From: Terriglobia bacterium
GTDB taxonomy: Bacteria > Acidobacteriota > Terriglobia > UBA7540
Reading direction: 5' to 3'
DNA length: 9,324 bases
NCBI GenBank assembly: GCA_022866195.1
Contig: JALHUF010000609.1
Span: 1 to 9,324 of the forward strand
Under the pieces are notes generated by a model. It did no database searches, was not told the DNA's origin, and worked only from the letters and a program-made list of their open reading frames with translations. This document shows, piece by piece, positions 1 to 7,689 of this stretch (position 1 is its first letter; every line of letters begins with the position of its first letter). The position numbers and the translations under genes are program-made.

Positions 1-777
1 GAGTTGGCCGCCATGGCCAAGCGCGAACGCCACGCGCGCTTCTACCTGGTTGGTGCGCCCACCGGCGTGGACATTGACCGGGCCTGGGCCCAGCCGGAGG
101 TTGATCTCTATTTCACCATGGCGCGCGACGTCGCCTCACAGCTCGAGGCCGCCGGAGCGCCTCCCGCCAAGATTGTGCCCTGCGGCGTACCCATCGCCCC
201 GGCTTTCAGCTCCTTGCCCGACCGCCAGCAAGCGCGGGCGCGGTTGGAGTTGAGGCAGGATCTGCCCCTGATTCTTGTTCTCTTCGGGGGAGCTGGGTAT
301 GGCAAGCCACAGAGCATTCTGAGGGAACTGAAGAAGGTCACGCAGCCCCTGCAAGCGGTCTTCATCACGGGGAGGAACCGCCGCCTGGAAGAGGTGGTCA
401 GACGTAAGTGCGAGGGGGATTCACGGTTTCGCGTGCTCGGCTGGGTGAGTAACATGCGTGAATGGCTTGCTGCGGCTGACCTGCTGGTGAGCAAGCCGGG
501 AGCGATGACCGTCATCGAGGCCCTCAACTCCGCGCTCCCCTTGCTGGCCTTTGATCCCCTCCCCGGCAATGAACGGCGCGCTTGCGAGCTGATCGAGAAA
601 TGGGAAGTGGGTTACTGGATGAGGCGCCCTGCGGATCTTGCATCCACCATCAGGCGGCTACTGGCTGACCCCGCCGAACTGACACGCCTTTGCGCCAACG
701 CCCGCGCCCTGGCGCAGCCGCACGCGGCACGCGAGGCTGCCGAGGCCATCCTAAAGCCCTGGAATGACCGCGCCTAA
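1..777 (+). CDS. GT-B glycosyltransferase, MGDG-synthase/MurG-like, 5'-truncated
   Basis: The reading frame is open from the first base, so the true start lies upstream; the TTG at 4 and ATG at 13 are probably internal. About 258 residues are visible. The first 70 (YLVGAPTGVDIDRAW, then DLYFTMARDVASQLEAAG and KIVPCGVPI) match the end of the N-terminal lobe of the MGDG-synthase/processive diacylglycerol glycosyltransferase family. The rest is a C-terminal Rossmann lobe for a nucleotide-sugar: LILVLFGGAGYGK, VFITGRN, VLGWVSNMREWLAAADLLV, then the donor-binding stretch SKPGAMTVIEAL followed by PLPGNERRACELIE. The family transfers a sugar from UDP-sugar to a membrane lipid or lipid-linked acceptor at the inner membrane face. 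Donor and acceptor cannot be told from this fragment. It converges on truB and the two stop codons overlap. Family call is firm; exact substrate is unknown. Confidence 0.85.
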   Translation, partial: ELAAMAKRERHARFYLVGAPTGVDIDRAWAQPEVDLYFTMARDVASQLEAAGAPPAKIVPCGVPIAPAFSSLPDRQQARARLELRQDLPLILVLFGGAGYGKPQSILRELKKVTQPLQAVFITGRNRRLEEVVRRKCEGDSRFRVLGWVSNMREWLAAADLLVSKPGAMTVIEALNSALPLLAFDPLPGNERRACELIEKWEVGYWMRRPADLASTIRRLLADPAELTRLCANARALAQPHAAREAAEAILKPWNDRA

Positions 778-1706
778 GCCAGGACAAGATCAGGGTGATA
801 GATGCTCCCGGAGACATGCCGGGCGACGGCAATCAGGCGGTGTTCCGGGTTAAGGATCTTCAACAGGCTCACCGCGCTGGTACGCGCATGGGCCGCTCCG
901 CGCCCGGGCCGCAGGACTTGGGCCAGCTCGAAGGTGTGCCCGTGACGCACACTCACTTCTTCCCGCCCGCGCACGACCAGCTCGGGACAGTCAGGGAGAA
1001 GAGCTTCCAGCGGCACTCGGCAGCCTTCCAGTTTCCCTTCTTGCACCGCCGATTCAAGCTGCTCAAGGGTTACTGCCCGGTCTTCCTTGAACTCCGCCAC
1101 GGCGGTGCGCCGCAGTTGTGCCAGATGCGCCCCGCAACCGACCTTCTGGCCAATGTCGTGCGCCAGGGCGCGGACGTAGGTTCCCCCGGAGCACTCCACG
1201 GCAAAATGGACGCGGTCCCCCTCGATCCCCAGTAATTCGAGGGCGTAAATCTCAACCTCCACGGGATTCAACTGGACGGGTTTCTGCCGACGCGCCAGTT
1301 CATAGGCGCGCCGCCCTGCCACGTGCTTGGCCGAGAATGCCGGTGGTGTCTGCATCACGCGGCCGGTAAACTCCTGGAATATCCTCTCGAGCTTGGCCCA
1401 GTCCAGTTGGGGTATTACAGGGTCAGAGGTGGGTTTTCCGGTGGCATCGTAAGTGTCCGTCGCGTACCCAAAGCGCATGGCGCCATCATAGGCTTTGCGG
1501 GATTTGAGGTAAAACTGAGCGAAGCGCGTAGCCTTGCCCACCGAAAGGGGAAGAACGCCCGTGGCAAAGGGATCCAGAGTCCCGAAGTGGCCCACCTGAC
1601 GAACGCCCAGCAGTTTCCGCGCCTTGGCCACAACGTCGTGGGAGGTCAGCCCCGCGGGCTTGTCGATAATCAAAACTCCGGAGAATTCTTCCGGTGTGGA
1701 AAGCAT
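774..1706 (-). CDS. truB: tRNA pseudouridine(55) synthase TruB
   Basis: Converts U55 in the T-psi-C loop of tRNAs to pseudouridine. The 310-residue length is close to the E. coli enzyme (314). Visible family marks: GVLIIDKPAGLTSHDVV (10-26); the catalytic loop GHFGTLDPFATGVLPL with nucleophile Asp45; YDGAMRFGYATDTYDATGK (73-91); QTPPAFSAKHVAGRRAYELAR (119-139); and SGGTYVRALAHDIG (173-186). Residues from about 240 to 310 form the PUA-like C-terminal domain. The ATG at 1706 leaves the usual short leader before GVLIIDKP, but I see no clear Shine-Dalgarno in front of it. It is the last gene of the rimP-nusA-infB-DUF503-rbfA-truB cluster, 113 bases after rbfA, a wider gap than usual. No rpsO follows; instead its TAG (774-776) overlaps the TAA (775-777) of the converging glycosyltransferase, leaving no room for a terminator between them. 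Confidence 0.97.
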   Translation of the reverse strand: MLSTPEEFSGVLIIDKPAGLTSHDVVAKARKLLGVRQVGHFGTLDPFATGVLPLSVGKATRFAQFYLKSRKAYDGAMRFGYATDTYDATGKPTSDPVIPQLDWAKLERIFQEFTGRVMQTPPAFSAKHVAGRRAYELARRQKPVQLNPVEVEIYALELLGIEGDRVHFAVECSGGTYVRALAHDIGQKVGCGAHLAQLRRTAVAEFKEDRAVTLEQLESAVQEGKLEGCRVPLEALLPDCPELVVRGREEVSVRHGHTFELAQVLRPGRGAAHARTSAVSLLKILNPEHRLIAVARHVSGSIYHPDLVLA

Positions 1707-1742
1707 GTTCTATTGGAAAGGACCGCGCCGTGCTTGAAACGC

Positions 1743-1777
1743 TTTCCGCGGTCAGCCCTCCGCTTCCAGTCGTCAGC
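1743..1777 (-). repeat. Degenerate heptamer array in the rbfA-truB spacer
   Basis: Read on the minus strand, five successive 7-base words are GCTGACG, ACTGGAA, GCGGAGG, GCTGACC and GCGGAAA, followed by GCG. Positions 2 (C) and 4 (G) are constant in all five; position 1 is G in four and position 5 is A in four. The same stretch can be read as an imperfect 17-base direct repeat (13 of 17 matching on the plus strand). The remainder of the 113-base spacer shows no gene, no terminator and no clear promoter. This is the most degraded of the four arrays in the window and the least certain on its own. Confidence 0.45.
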
Positions 1778-1819
1778 ATGCCACGGACGCAGCACTCGCT
1801 GCCTGCTGATGGCGGAAGG

Positions 1820-2173
1820 CTAAGGTTCTGGCTTGAGCTTCTGCAGCAGGAGCTCCACCTTCTGCCCTTCTTCGGCGCTTCGATCCAGGGCAAAAACAAG
1901 TTCCGGGGCGCGTCGCAGTCGCAAGCGGCGACTTAGCTCATAGCGCACGTAGCCCGCCGCCGACGCGAGCCCCGCCAAAGTCTCCTGGCGCGACTCCTCA
2001 CTGCCCAAGACCGAAACGAAAACGCGTCCGTGGCGCAGATCAGCGCTCAGATCCACGCGGGCCACGGTGGCAAAGCCGATGCGCGGATCCTTCAATTCCC
2101 CCGCGATCATCTCCGCCACCTCGGCGCGAATCTGGTCCGCCAGGCGTTCGTGCCGATGGCCATGGGCAAACAT
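1820..2173 (-). CDS. rbfA: 30S ribosome-binding factor RbfA
   Basis: Small KH-type assembly factor that binds the 30S subunit during late maturation of 16S rRNA and is a cold-shock protein in E. coli. From the ATG at 2173 it has 117 residues. HRHERLADQIRAEVAEMI leads to the signature ELKDPRIGFATVARVDLS, then VFVSVLG, and a KH-type helix pair SAAGYVRYELSRRL with RRAPELVFALDRS and a C-terminal LLQKLKPEP. I chose 2173 because the distance from Met to the Arg-Leu-Ala of the first helix equals that of E. coli RbfA. An upstream in-frame ATG at 2200 has the better ribosome site (AAGGGA about 4 bases before it) and would add MIQWFSESV. Those nine residues are encoded by the adjoining octamer array, so they are probably not ancestral. 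It lies 109 bases after the DUF503 gene and 113 bases before truB. Confidence 0.95.
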   Translation of the reverse strand: MFAHGHRHERLADQIRAEVAEMIAGELKDPRIGFATVARVDLSADLRHGRVFVSVLGSEESRQETLAGLASAAGYVRYELSRRLRLRRAPELVFALDRSAEEGQKVELLLQKLKPEP

Positions 2174-2174
2174 A

Positions 2175-2283
2175 ACTGATTCACTGAACCATTGAATCAT
2201 TGTTCCCTTGCACCAGCTTCCGGCCGGGATGCTTCCTGCCCATGACCCAATGAATCAATGATTCAATGACGCAATCTCTCAAT
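2175..2283. repeat. Pair of inverted octamer arrays filling the DUF503-rbfA spacer
   Basis: On the plus strand 2175-2206 is four 8-base words: actgattc, actgaacc, attgaatc, attgttcc. At 2244-2283 the same word family appears inverted as five words: gacccaat, gaatcaat, gattcaat, gacgcaat, ctctcaat. Their minus-strand form is ATTGNNTC, except the outermost, which reads ATTGAGAG. A GC-rich core (2207-2243, containing ccggccgg-like sequence) separates them. The arms share a perfect 13-base inverted repeat, CATTGAATCATTG at 2190-2202 against its complement at 2256-2268, with 53 bases between. The right array shares one base with the DUF503 stop codon and the left one ends one base from the rbfA ATG at 2173. 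In the minus-strand transcript this can fold into a hairpin that covers the alternative rbfA start at 2200. Confidence 0.8.
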
Positions 2284-2564
2284 CAGAAGAATTCCAGCTC
2301 GTGGCTGGCCACATCCTGGCCGAGGATTTTTTCCGATTCCTCGAGAACCTGGCGCAAGGTCAATTCCAGCAGCGCCTGACTGTTGGAGATGGAGACCACG
2401 CCGAGCGTCGCATGCTGCCAGACGTCTTGGTGGTCGAGCTCGGCAAGGGCCACATTGAAGCGCGCGCGCAGCCGGTCGCGCATCTTCTGCATGACCGCGC
2501 GCTTTTCTTTTAGGGAGTGGGCATAGGGCAACTCGATTTCCAGGGTCAGCACGCCAATCGGCAT
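2283..2564 (-). CDS. DUF503 family protein (YlxP-like)
   Basis: A 93-residue protein of the DUF503 family, the type called YlxP in Bacillus and often found beside infB and rbfA. Visible marks are MPIGVLTLEIELPYAHSLKEKR (1-22), the core RLRARFNVALAELDHQDVWQ (31-50) and ATLGVVSISNS (52-62), followed by a C-terminal helix. The length is typical. Function is not settled; its constant place in ribosome-factor operons suggests a part in ribosome assembly or translation, which is inference. The ATG at 2564 follows a G-rich run (GCGGGGGGCGA) that may act as the ribosome site. It begins 19 bases after infB ends, so translational coupling is likely. Confidence 0.9.
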   Translation of the reverse strand: MPIGVLTLEIELPYAHSLKEKRAVMQKMRDRLRARFNVALAELDHQDVWQHATLGVVSISNSQALLELTLRQVLEESEKILGQDVASHELEFF

Positions 2565-2583
2565 TCGCCCCCCGCTTCGACCC

Positions 2584-5202
2584 TCACACTGCCACCGGCT
2601 CGGTAACTCTCTCCGTCACGTAAGCCTCAATGACGTCCCCCACTTTAACGTCATTGAAATTCTCCAGCCCCACGCCGCACTCTATCGCGGTCTTCACTTC
2701 CGGCACGTCCTCCTTGAAGCGGCGCAGGGAGCGGACACGCCCCTCGTAGACCACCACGTTGTCGCGGAGCAGGCGGATCTTCGCCTCGCGCGTGATCTTT
2801 CCATCTTGGACGGAGCAGCCCGCCACCGAGCCGACCTTGGAGATGTGGAAGGTTTCGCGCACTCCGGCGTGCCCCAGCGTGACCTCTTTGAAGGTCACGG
2901 CCAGCAGGCCGGCCATAGCCTTTTTAATCTCGTCCGTCACGTGGTAAATGATCGTATGCAGCCGGATGTCCACCTTCTCGAGCTGCGCCAGCTCCATGGC
3001 CTTGCGCTCCGGGCGCACGTTGAAGCCGATAATGACGGCGTTGGAAGCCGAGGCCAGCAGCACGTCCGTTTCCGTGATCGCGCCCACCCCGGCGTGGATG
3101 ACCTTGATCTTGACCTTTTCCGTGCTCAACTTGTTGAGCGTATCGGCGAGCACCTCAACGGACCCCTGCACGTCCGCCTTGATAATCAGCGGCAATTCCT
3201 TCACGTCTCCCGCCGCCAACTGTTGGTGCAGTTGTTCCAGGGTCAGACGCGCGCTCTTGGCCAGCGCCGCTTCGCGGCGTTTGGCCTGACGGTGCAGCGC
3301 GATTTGCCGCGCCTTGACCGTATCCTCGATGGCCAGAATGCGGTCTCCGGCCTGCGGGACGTCTTCCAATCCCAGCACTTCGACCGGAGTGGAAGGAGGC
3401 GCCTCGGTGACCGGCCGACCCCGATCGTCCAGCATGGCGCGCACCTTGCCGTAGACGGCGCCCACAATGAAGGAATTGCCGGCCCGCAAGGTTCCGTTCT
3501 GAACCAGCACCGTGGCCACCGGACCGCGGCCCCGGTCGAGCTTAGCTTCGAGGACCGTGCCGCTGGCCGGACGCTTGGAGTTGGCTTTCAAGGCTTGCAG
3601 GTCGGCCACCAGCAGGATCATTTCCAGTAGCAAGTTCAGATTCGTGCGCTCCTTGGCCGAAACCTCCACCGTCACCGTGTCGCCGCCCCAATCCTCGGCC
3701 AGCAGGCCGTGGTCGGCCAGTTGTCTCTTGACGCGCTCGGGCTGCGCCTCAGCCTTGTCCACCTTGTTGATGGCCACCACGATGGGGACCTTGGCGGCGC
3801 GCGCGTGGTTGATGGCCTCCAGGGTCTGCGGCATCACGCCATCGTCGGCGGCTACCACCAACACGACCACATCCGTCACTCGGGAGCCCCGGGCGCGCAT
3901 CATGGTGAAGGCTTCGTGGCCGGGAGTATCCAGGAAGACGATCTTGCGGCCGTGCGCCTCTGCCTGGTAGGCGCCAATATGCTGGGTGATACTTCCGGCT
4001 TCCCGCGCCGTGACATTGGTCTCGCGGATGGCATCTAACAGTGAAGTTTTCCCGTGATCCACGTGACCCATCACGGTCACTACAGGCGCACGCAACTGAA
4101 GGTCCTCGGGACGATCCGCCTCCTCCACTTCCTGGATGACCTCATCCTCGTAGCTGATGATGGTCGCGTCCGCGCCGAAACCCCGGGAAATTTCTTTCGC
4201 GGTCTGGCTATCCAGAGTCTGATTGATCGTGGCGAATATGCCTTTGTCCAAGAGCCGCCTGATGACGTCCTTGGCCCGCACCTCCAGTTTCTCGGAGAGT
4301 TCCTTGATGGCGACACCTTCGGTGATGGTGATCGTGCGCGTAATGGGAACTTCTTCCAGCACCAGAGGCCTGGGCGGAGCCACGGGGAAGACAGGAGGTA
4401 TGGGGCGCAGGTGGGGCGTCGGAGTCCGCATCCCTGGCCCGACGGCGCCACGTCCCATGAAGGTACCCGGTGCGGGTCGCGCCGTCGGATGCATGGGCCG
4501 CGGCCCTCCGGGCCGCCGTGAAACCAGCGGCCGGGGAGGCGCTCCCTTGGGAGTGAATGCCGGCGGGTAAATTGGCTGACTGGCAGCAGGGTCCGCCCGG
4601 CGTGCGGTTCGTCCTCCGCGCGCTGCCTTGCCAGGTGGCCCAGGCTCCGCCCCAGGCGCGGCTTTAGCGGGCGGAACTGAGGCAGCCCTGGCCGATGCGG
4701 GTGCGGCTGCAGCGGGACGTGCTGCCGGAGGCCGAAGCGACGGCGGTGCCACTGGTCCTGCGGCGGGCACGGGAGGCGCCGGCTTCTCGGGAGGTCGCTC
4801 TGCCAACGCAGCGGGACGAGGAGGAAGCGGGGGCGGTGTCACCATCCGCCGCGCCTCGGCCTTGATTTCAGCAATGGACCGCGTCAGCGGTCGTAACTCA
4901 TGGTGCGTTTCCGCAGGCTTCGTCACCGCGGTAGGAGCCGGGGCCGGAGCGGCAGTCACCGGAGCGGCGGTCACCGGAGCGGCAGTCACCGGAGCGGGCG
5001 CCACCACCGGAGGAGCTGCTTCCTCCTGCGCTTCCGGGCTGACGGCGCGGAAGTGCTCACGAACCTTGTCCGCAACCTCGTCCTCGAGCGCGCTGGAGTG
5101 CGACCGCTTATCGGTGATCCCTAGTTCGGGAAGGCAGTCCAAAATCGCTTTGCTTTTGACCTCGAGCTCACGCGCCAGATCATTAATCCGAATCTTGCCC
5201 AT
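2584..5202 (-). CDS. infB: Translation initiation factor IF-2
   Basis: GTPase that brings initiator fMet-tRNA to the 30S subunit and promotes subunit joining. The ATG at 5202 gives 872 residues and sits just after GAGGGG; a TTG nine codons upstream (5229) is in frame but adds only GRERKRGE-like residues encoded by the ribosome-site region, so I rejected it. Domains: IF2_N helix bundle at 1-50 ([20 protein letters not shown]); a Pro/Ala-rich disordered linker, roughly 62-286; the second conserved N-domain from about 287 ([20 protein letters not shown]); G domain with G1 GHVDHGKT (379-386), G3 DTPGH (425-429), G4 NKVD (479-482) and G5 SAK (515-517); then the EF-Tu-like barrel and the two C-terminal domains. 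All G motifs are intact. It lies 83 bases after nusA with no ylxR between them. Confidence 0.98.
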   Translation of the reverse strand: MGKIRINDLARELEVKSKAILDCLPELGITDKRSHSSALEDEVADKVREHFRAVSPEAQEEAAPPVVAPAPVTAAPVTAAPVTAAPAPAPTAVTKPAETHHELRPLTRSIAEIKAEARRMVTPPPLPPRPAALAERPPEKPAPPVPAAGPVAPPSLRPPAARPAAAAPASARAASVPPAKAAPGAEPGPPGKAARGGRTARRADPAASQPIYPPAFTPKGAPPRPLVSRRPGGPRPMHPTARPAPGTFMGRGAVGPGMRTPTPHLRPIPPVFPVAPPRPLVLEEVPITRTITITEGVAIKELSEKLEVRAKDVIRRLLDKGIFATINQTLDSQTAKEISRGFGADATIISYEDEVIQEVEEADRPEDLQLRAPVVTVMGHVDHGKTSLLDAIRETNVTAREAGSITQHIGAYQAEAHGRKIVFLDTPGHEAFTMMRARGSRVTDVVVLVVAADDGVMPQTLEAINHARAAKVPIVVAINKVDKAEAQPERVKRQLADHGLLAEDWGGDTVTVEVSAKERTNLNLLLEMILLVADLQALKANSKRPASGTVLEAKLDRGRGPVATVLVQNGTLRAGNSFIVGAVYGKVRAMLDDRGRPVTEAPPSTPVEVLGLEDVPQAGDRILAIEDTVKARQIALHRQAKRREAALAKSARLTLEQLHQQLAAGDVKELPLIIKADVQGSVEVLADTLNKLSTEKVKIKVIHAGVGAITETDVLLASASNAVIIGFNVRPERKAMELAQLEKVDIRLHTIIYHVTDEIKKAMAGLLAVTFKEVTLGHAGVRETFHISKVGSVAGCSVQDGKITREAKIRLLRDNVVVYEGRVRSLRRFKEDVPEVKTAIECGVGLENFNDVKVGDVIEAYVTERVTEPVAV
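4951..4995. repeat. Three 15-base in-frame repeats in the infB linker
   Basis: Three adjoining copies of ggcagtcaccggagc, the middle one differing by one base (ggcggtcaccggagc). In the protein they give successive VTAAP units inside the disordered linker of IF-2. The copy number is probably variable between strains because 15 bases preserve the frame and the linker tolerates length change. Confidence 0.85.
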
Positions 5203-5258
5203 TTCCCCTCTTTTTCTTTCCCGGCCCAATGCCGTGACCGATGAACGACCCCCTCACG

Positions 5259-5275
5259 CGGCGCTCCATGCGCCG
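5259..5275 (-). other. Intercistronic hairpin between nusA and infB
   Basis: A 6-bp perfect inverted repeat, cggcgc (5259-5264) and gcgccg (5270-5275), with a 5-base loop, begins about 10 bases after the nusA stop codon. No T-run follows on the minus strand, so it is not an intrinsic terminator. It could protect a processed 3' end or slow exonucleases, which is inference. The rest of the 83-base spacer holds only the infB ribosome site. Confidence 0.4.
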
Positions 5276-5285
5276 AAGCCTTATT

Positions 5286-6782
<1,497 letters not shown>

Positions 6783-6845
6783 GACCTTACTCCCCGCATG
6801 GGCTGGGGGCTTGGGAATTAGCGGCCGGGGTCCGAATCTTTCCCC

Positions 6846-6873
6846 CCGTCCCTAGTCCCTAGCTTCCAGTCCC
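6846..6873 (-). repeat. Degenerate heptamer array in the rimP-nusA spacer
   Basis: Minus-strand words in order are GGGACTG, GAAGCTA, GGGACTA and GGGACGG, a 7-base period with consensus GGGACTA. It begins six bases after the rimP stop codon and occupies part of a 97-base spacer that otherwise holds only the nusA ribosome site. It does not form a hairpin with itself. Confidence 0.75.
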
Positions 6874-6879
6874 TGCTTT

Positions 6880-7338
6880 TCATGGTTCCACTACCAGCCT
6901 AGCCTTCGATATGTTGGACAGCTCGAACTCGGTCACGCCGCGTTCGCCCAGATCCAATCGCACCCGACCGGCTTCCATGCCCGCCAGGCGTCCCTCAAAG
7001 ACCTTCTGTTCCCCCACCGGCTCACGCAACACCACCCGCGCGCGCCGGCCAGCGAAGTGCACGAAGTCGCTCGGCTTCACCAGCTTCCGGTCCAAGCCCG
7101 GCGATGAAACCTCTAGAACATAACTTGCCGGAAAAAGATCCTCGACATCCAGGATGGCGCTCACCTGCTCGCTCACCAGTTGACAGTCGGCATGCGAGAC
7201 GCCCTCAGGCTTGTCGATATAGATCCTCAGGAGCGGATTCACACGCCCGCCCTTCAACTCGACATCCACCAGAGCCAGCCCTTCCGAGGTTGCAACCCGC
7301 TCGGCAATCGCGCGAATCTTTTCCAGGTCAACTGCCAT
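6880..7338 (-). CDS. rimP: Ribosome maturation factor RimP
   Basis: Needed for maturation of the 30S subunit. From the ATG at 7338 the protein has 152 residues, against 150 in E. coli. The N-terminal alpha/beta domain shows LEKIRAIAERVATSEGLALVDVEL and LLRIYIDKPEGVSHADCQLVSEQV, then the family signature YVLEVSSPGLDRKL. The smaller C-terminal SH3-like barrel contains FAGRRARVVL, VFEGRLAG and FELSNISKARLV. A GTG at 7380 would add 14 residues without family resemblance (MPEGAAWGVSAFRR), so I prefer the ATG. The ribosome site is weak (CAGGCGT). It is the first gene of the operon, as in many bacteria. Confidence 0.95.
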   Translation of the reverse strand: MAVDLEKIRAIAERVATSEGLALVDVELKGGRVNPLLRIYIDKPEGVSHADCQLVSEQVSAILDVEDLFPASYVLEVSSPGLDRKLVKPSDFVHFAGRRARVVLREPVGEQKVFEGRLAGMEAGRVRLDLGERGVTEFELSNISKARLVVEP

Positions 7339-7408
7339 ACGCCTGAATGCCGACACTCCCCAGGCAGCGCCTTCGGGCACGCCTCAATCCGACCCAAAGC
7401 TTTCCAAC

Positions 7409-7431
7409 AAAAAAGTGGGCTTTCGCCCACT
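7409..7431 (-). terminator. Intrinsic terminator in the leader of rimP-nusA-infB
   Basis: On the minus strand, AGTGGGC (from 7431) and GCCCACT form a 7-bp stem with a GAAA tetraloop, a stable GNRA type, followed at once by six T residues (A-run 7409-7414 on the plus strand, the last overlapping the stem). In the plus direction the hairpin is followed by TGTATGCG and would not terminate. It lies about 12 bases after the predicted transcription start and about 70 bases before rimP. No minus-strand gene lies between it and the plus-strand HAD gene, so it most likely acts as a leader attenuator. It could alternatively end a very short RNA. Confidence 0.8.
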
Positions 7432-7450
7432 GTATGCGTTCGCCACTTAA

Positions 7451-7480
7451 AGTATAGACCTTCTTGCCAGCAAAAAGCAA
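7451..7480 (-). promoter_or_regulatory. Predicted sigma70-type promoter of the rimP operon
   Basis: Minus-strand -10 box TATACT (7451-7456) and -35 box TTGCTT (7475-7480) with an 18-base gap. The predicted start of transcription is near 7444, about 105 bases before the rimP ATG. The region is AT-rich compared with its surroundings. Spacing and -10 are good; the -35 matches the consensus only partly. Confidence 0.6.
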
Positions 7481-7483
7481 GAA
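7461..7483. promoter_or_regulatory. Dyad overlapping the rimP operon promoter
   Basis: A perfect 7-base inverted repeat, ttcttgc (7461-7467) and gcaagaa (7477-7483), 9 bases apart. It covers the -35 box and most of the gap to the -10 box, a usual place for a repressor operator. As a hairpin it has no T-run, and it lies upstream of the predicted start site, so a DNA-binding role is more likely than an RNA one. No regulator is known to me for this sequence. Confidence 0.35.
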
Positions 7484-7689
7484 ATTAGAGGATTCCACTA
7501 CCGGTCGAAGCTAGCTGGCCGGAACTGAGGCCCAAGCTCGAACCTGCCTCCGCCAGGCCGGTTTCCCAGTCGTCTGAGTCGAGGCCATTCCCGCCGCAGC
7601 CAGTTTTGCGCTAAGATGCAGCGCCTGATTAGAGCGAGGGGGGCGGAATGCCCGCGCGGCTCCCCTGCCCCACTCATCCGGAGGATTGA
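7484..7689. other. Spacer between divergent rimP operon and HAD gene
   Basis: No gene, tRNA or structured RNA that I can support. It holds an 8-base palindrome (agctagct at 7510-7517), two ggccgg words at 7518-7523 and 7556-7561, and a 5-bp hairpin around 7608-7624 (gcgct/agcgc). A weak plus-strand promoter may exist: TTCCCG (7588-7593), 18 bases, then TAAGAT (7612-7617), but the -35 is poor. The HAD ribosome site is at its right end. Confidence 0.4.

Noticed and set aside
2175..2283. CRISPR-like repeats
   Set aside because: Units are 8 bases and adjoin without spacers; there are no cas genes.
2806..3630. A 274-codon plus-strand frame opposite infB
   Set aside because: Same cause: it mirrors the codons of the C-terminal half of IF-2 and has no family motif.
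7525..7560. A TTCGA-like T-loop motif on the minus strand, suggesting a tRNA as in the metY-rimP arrangement
   Set aside because: The flanking five bases do not pair (GCAGG against TTGGG) and no acceptor or anticodon arm can be drawn around it.
7588..7617. Promoter for the HAD gene (TTCCCG / TAAGAT)
   Set aside because: Only the -10 is convincing; the -35 matches three of six consensus bases. Mentioned in the spacer entry but not called as a feature.
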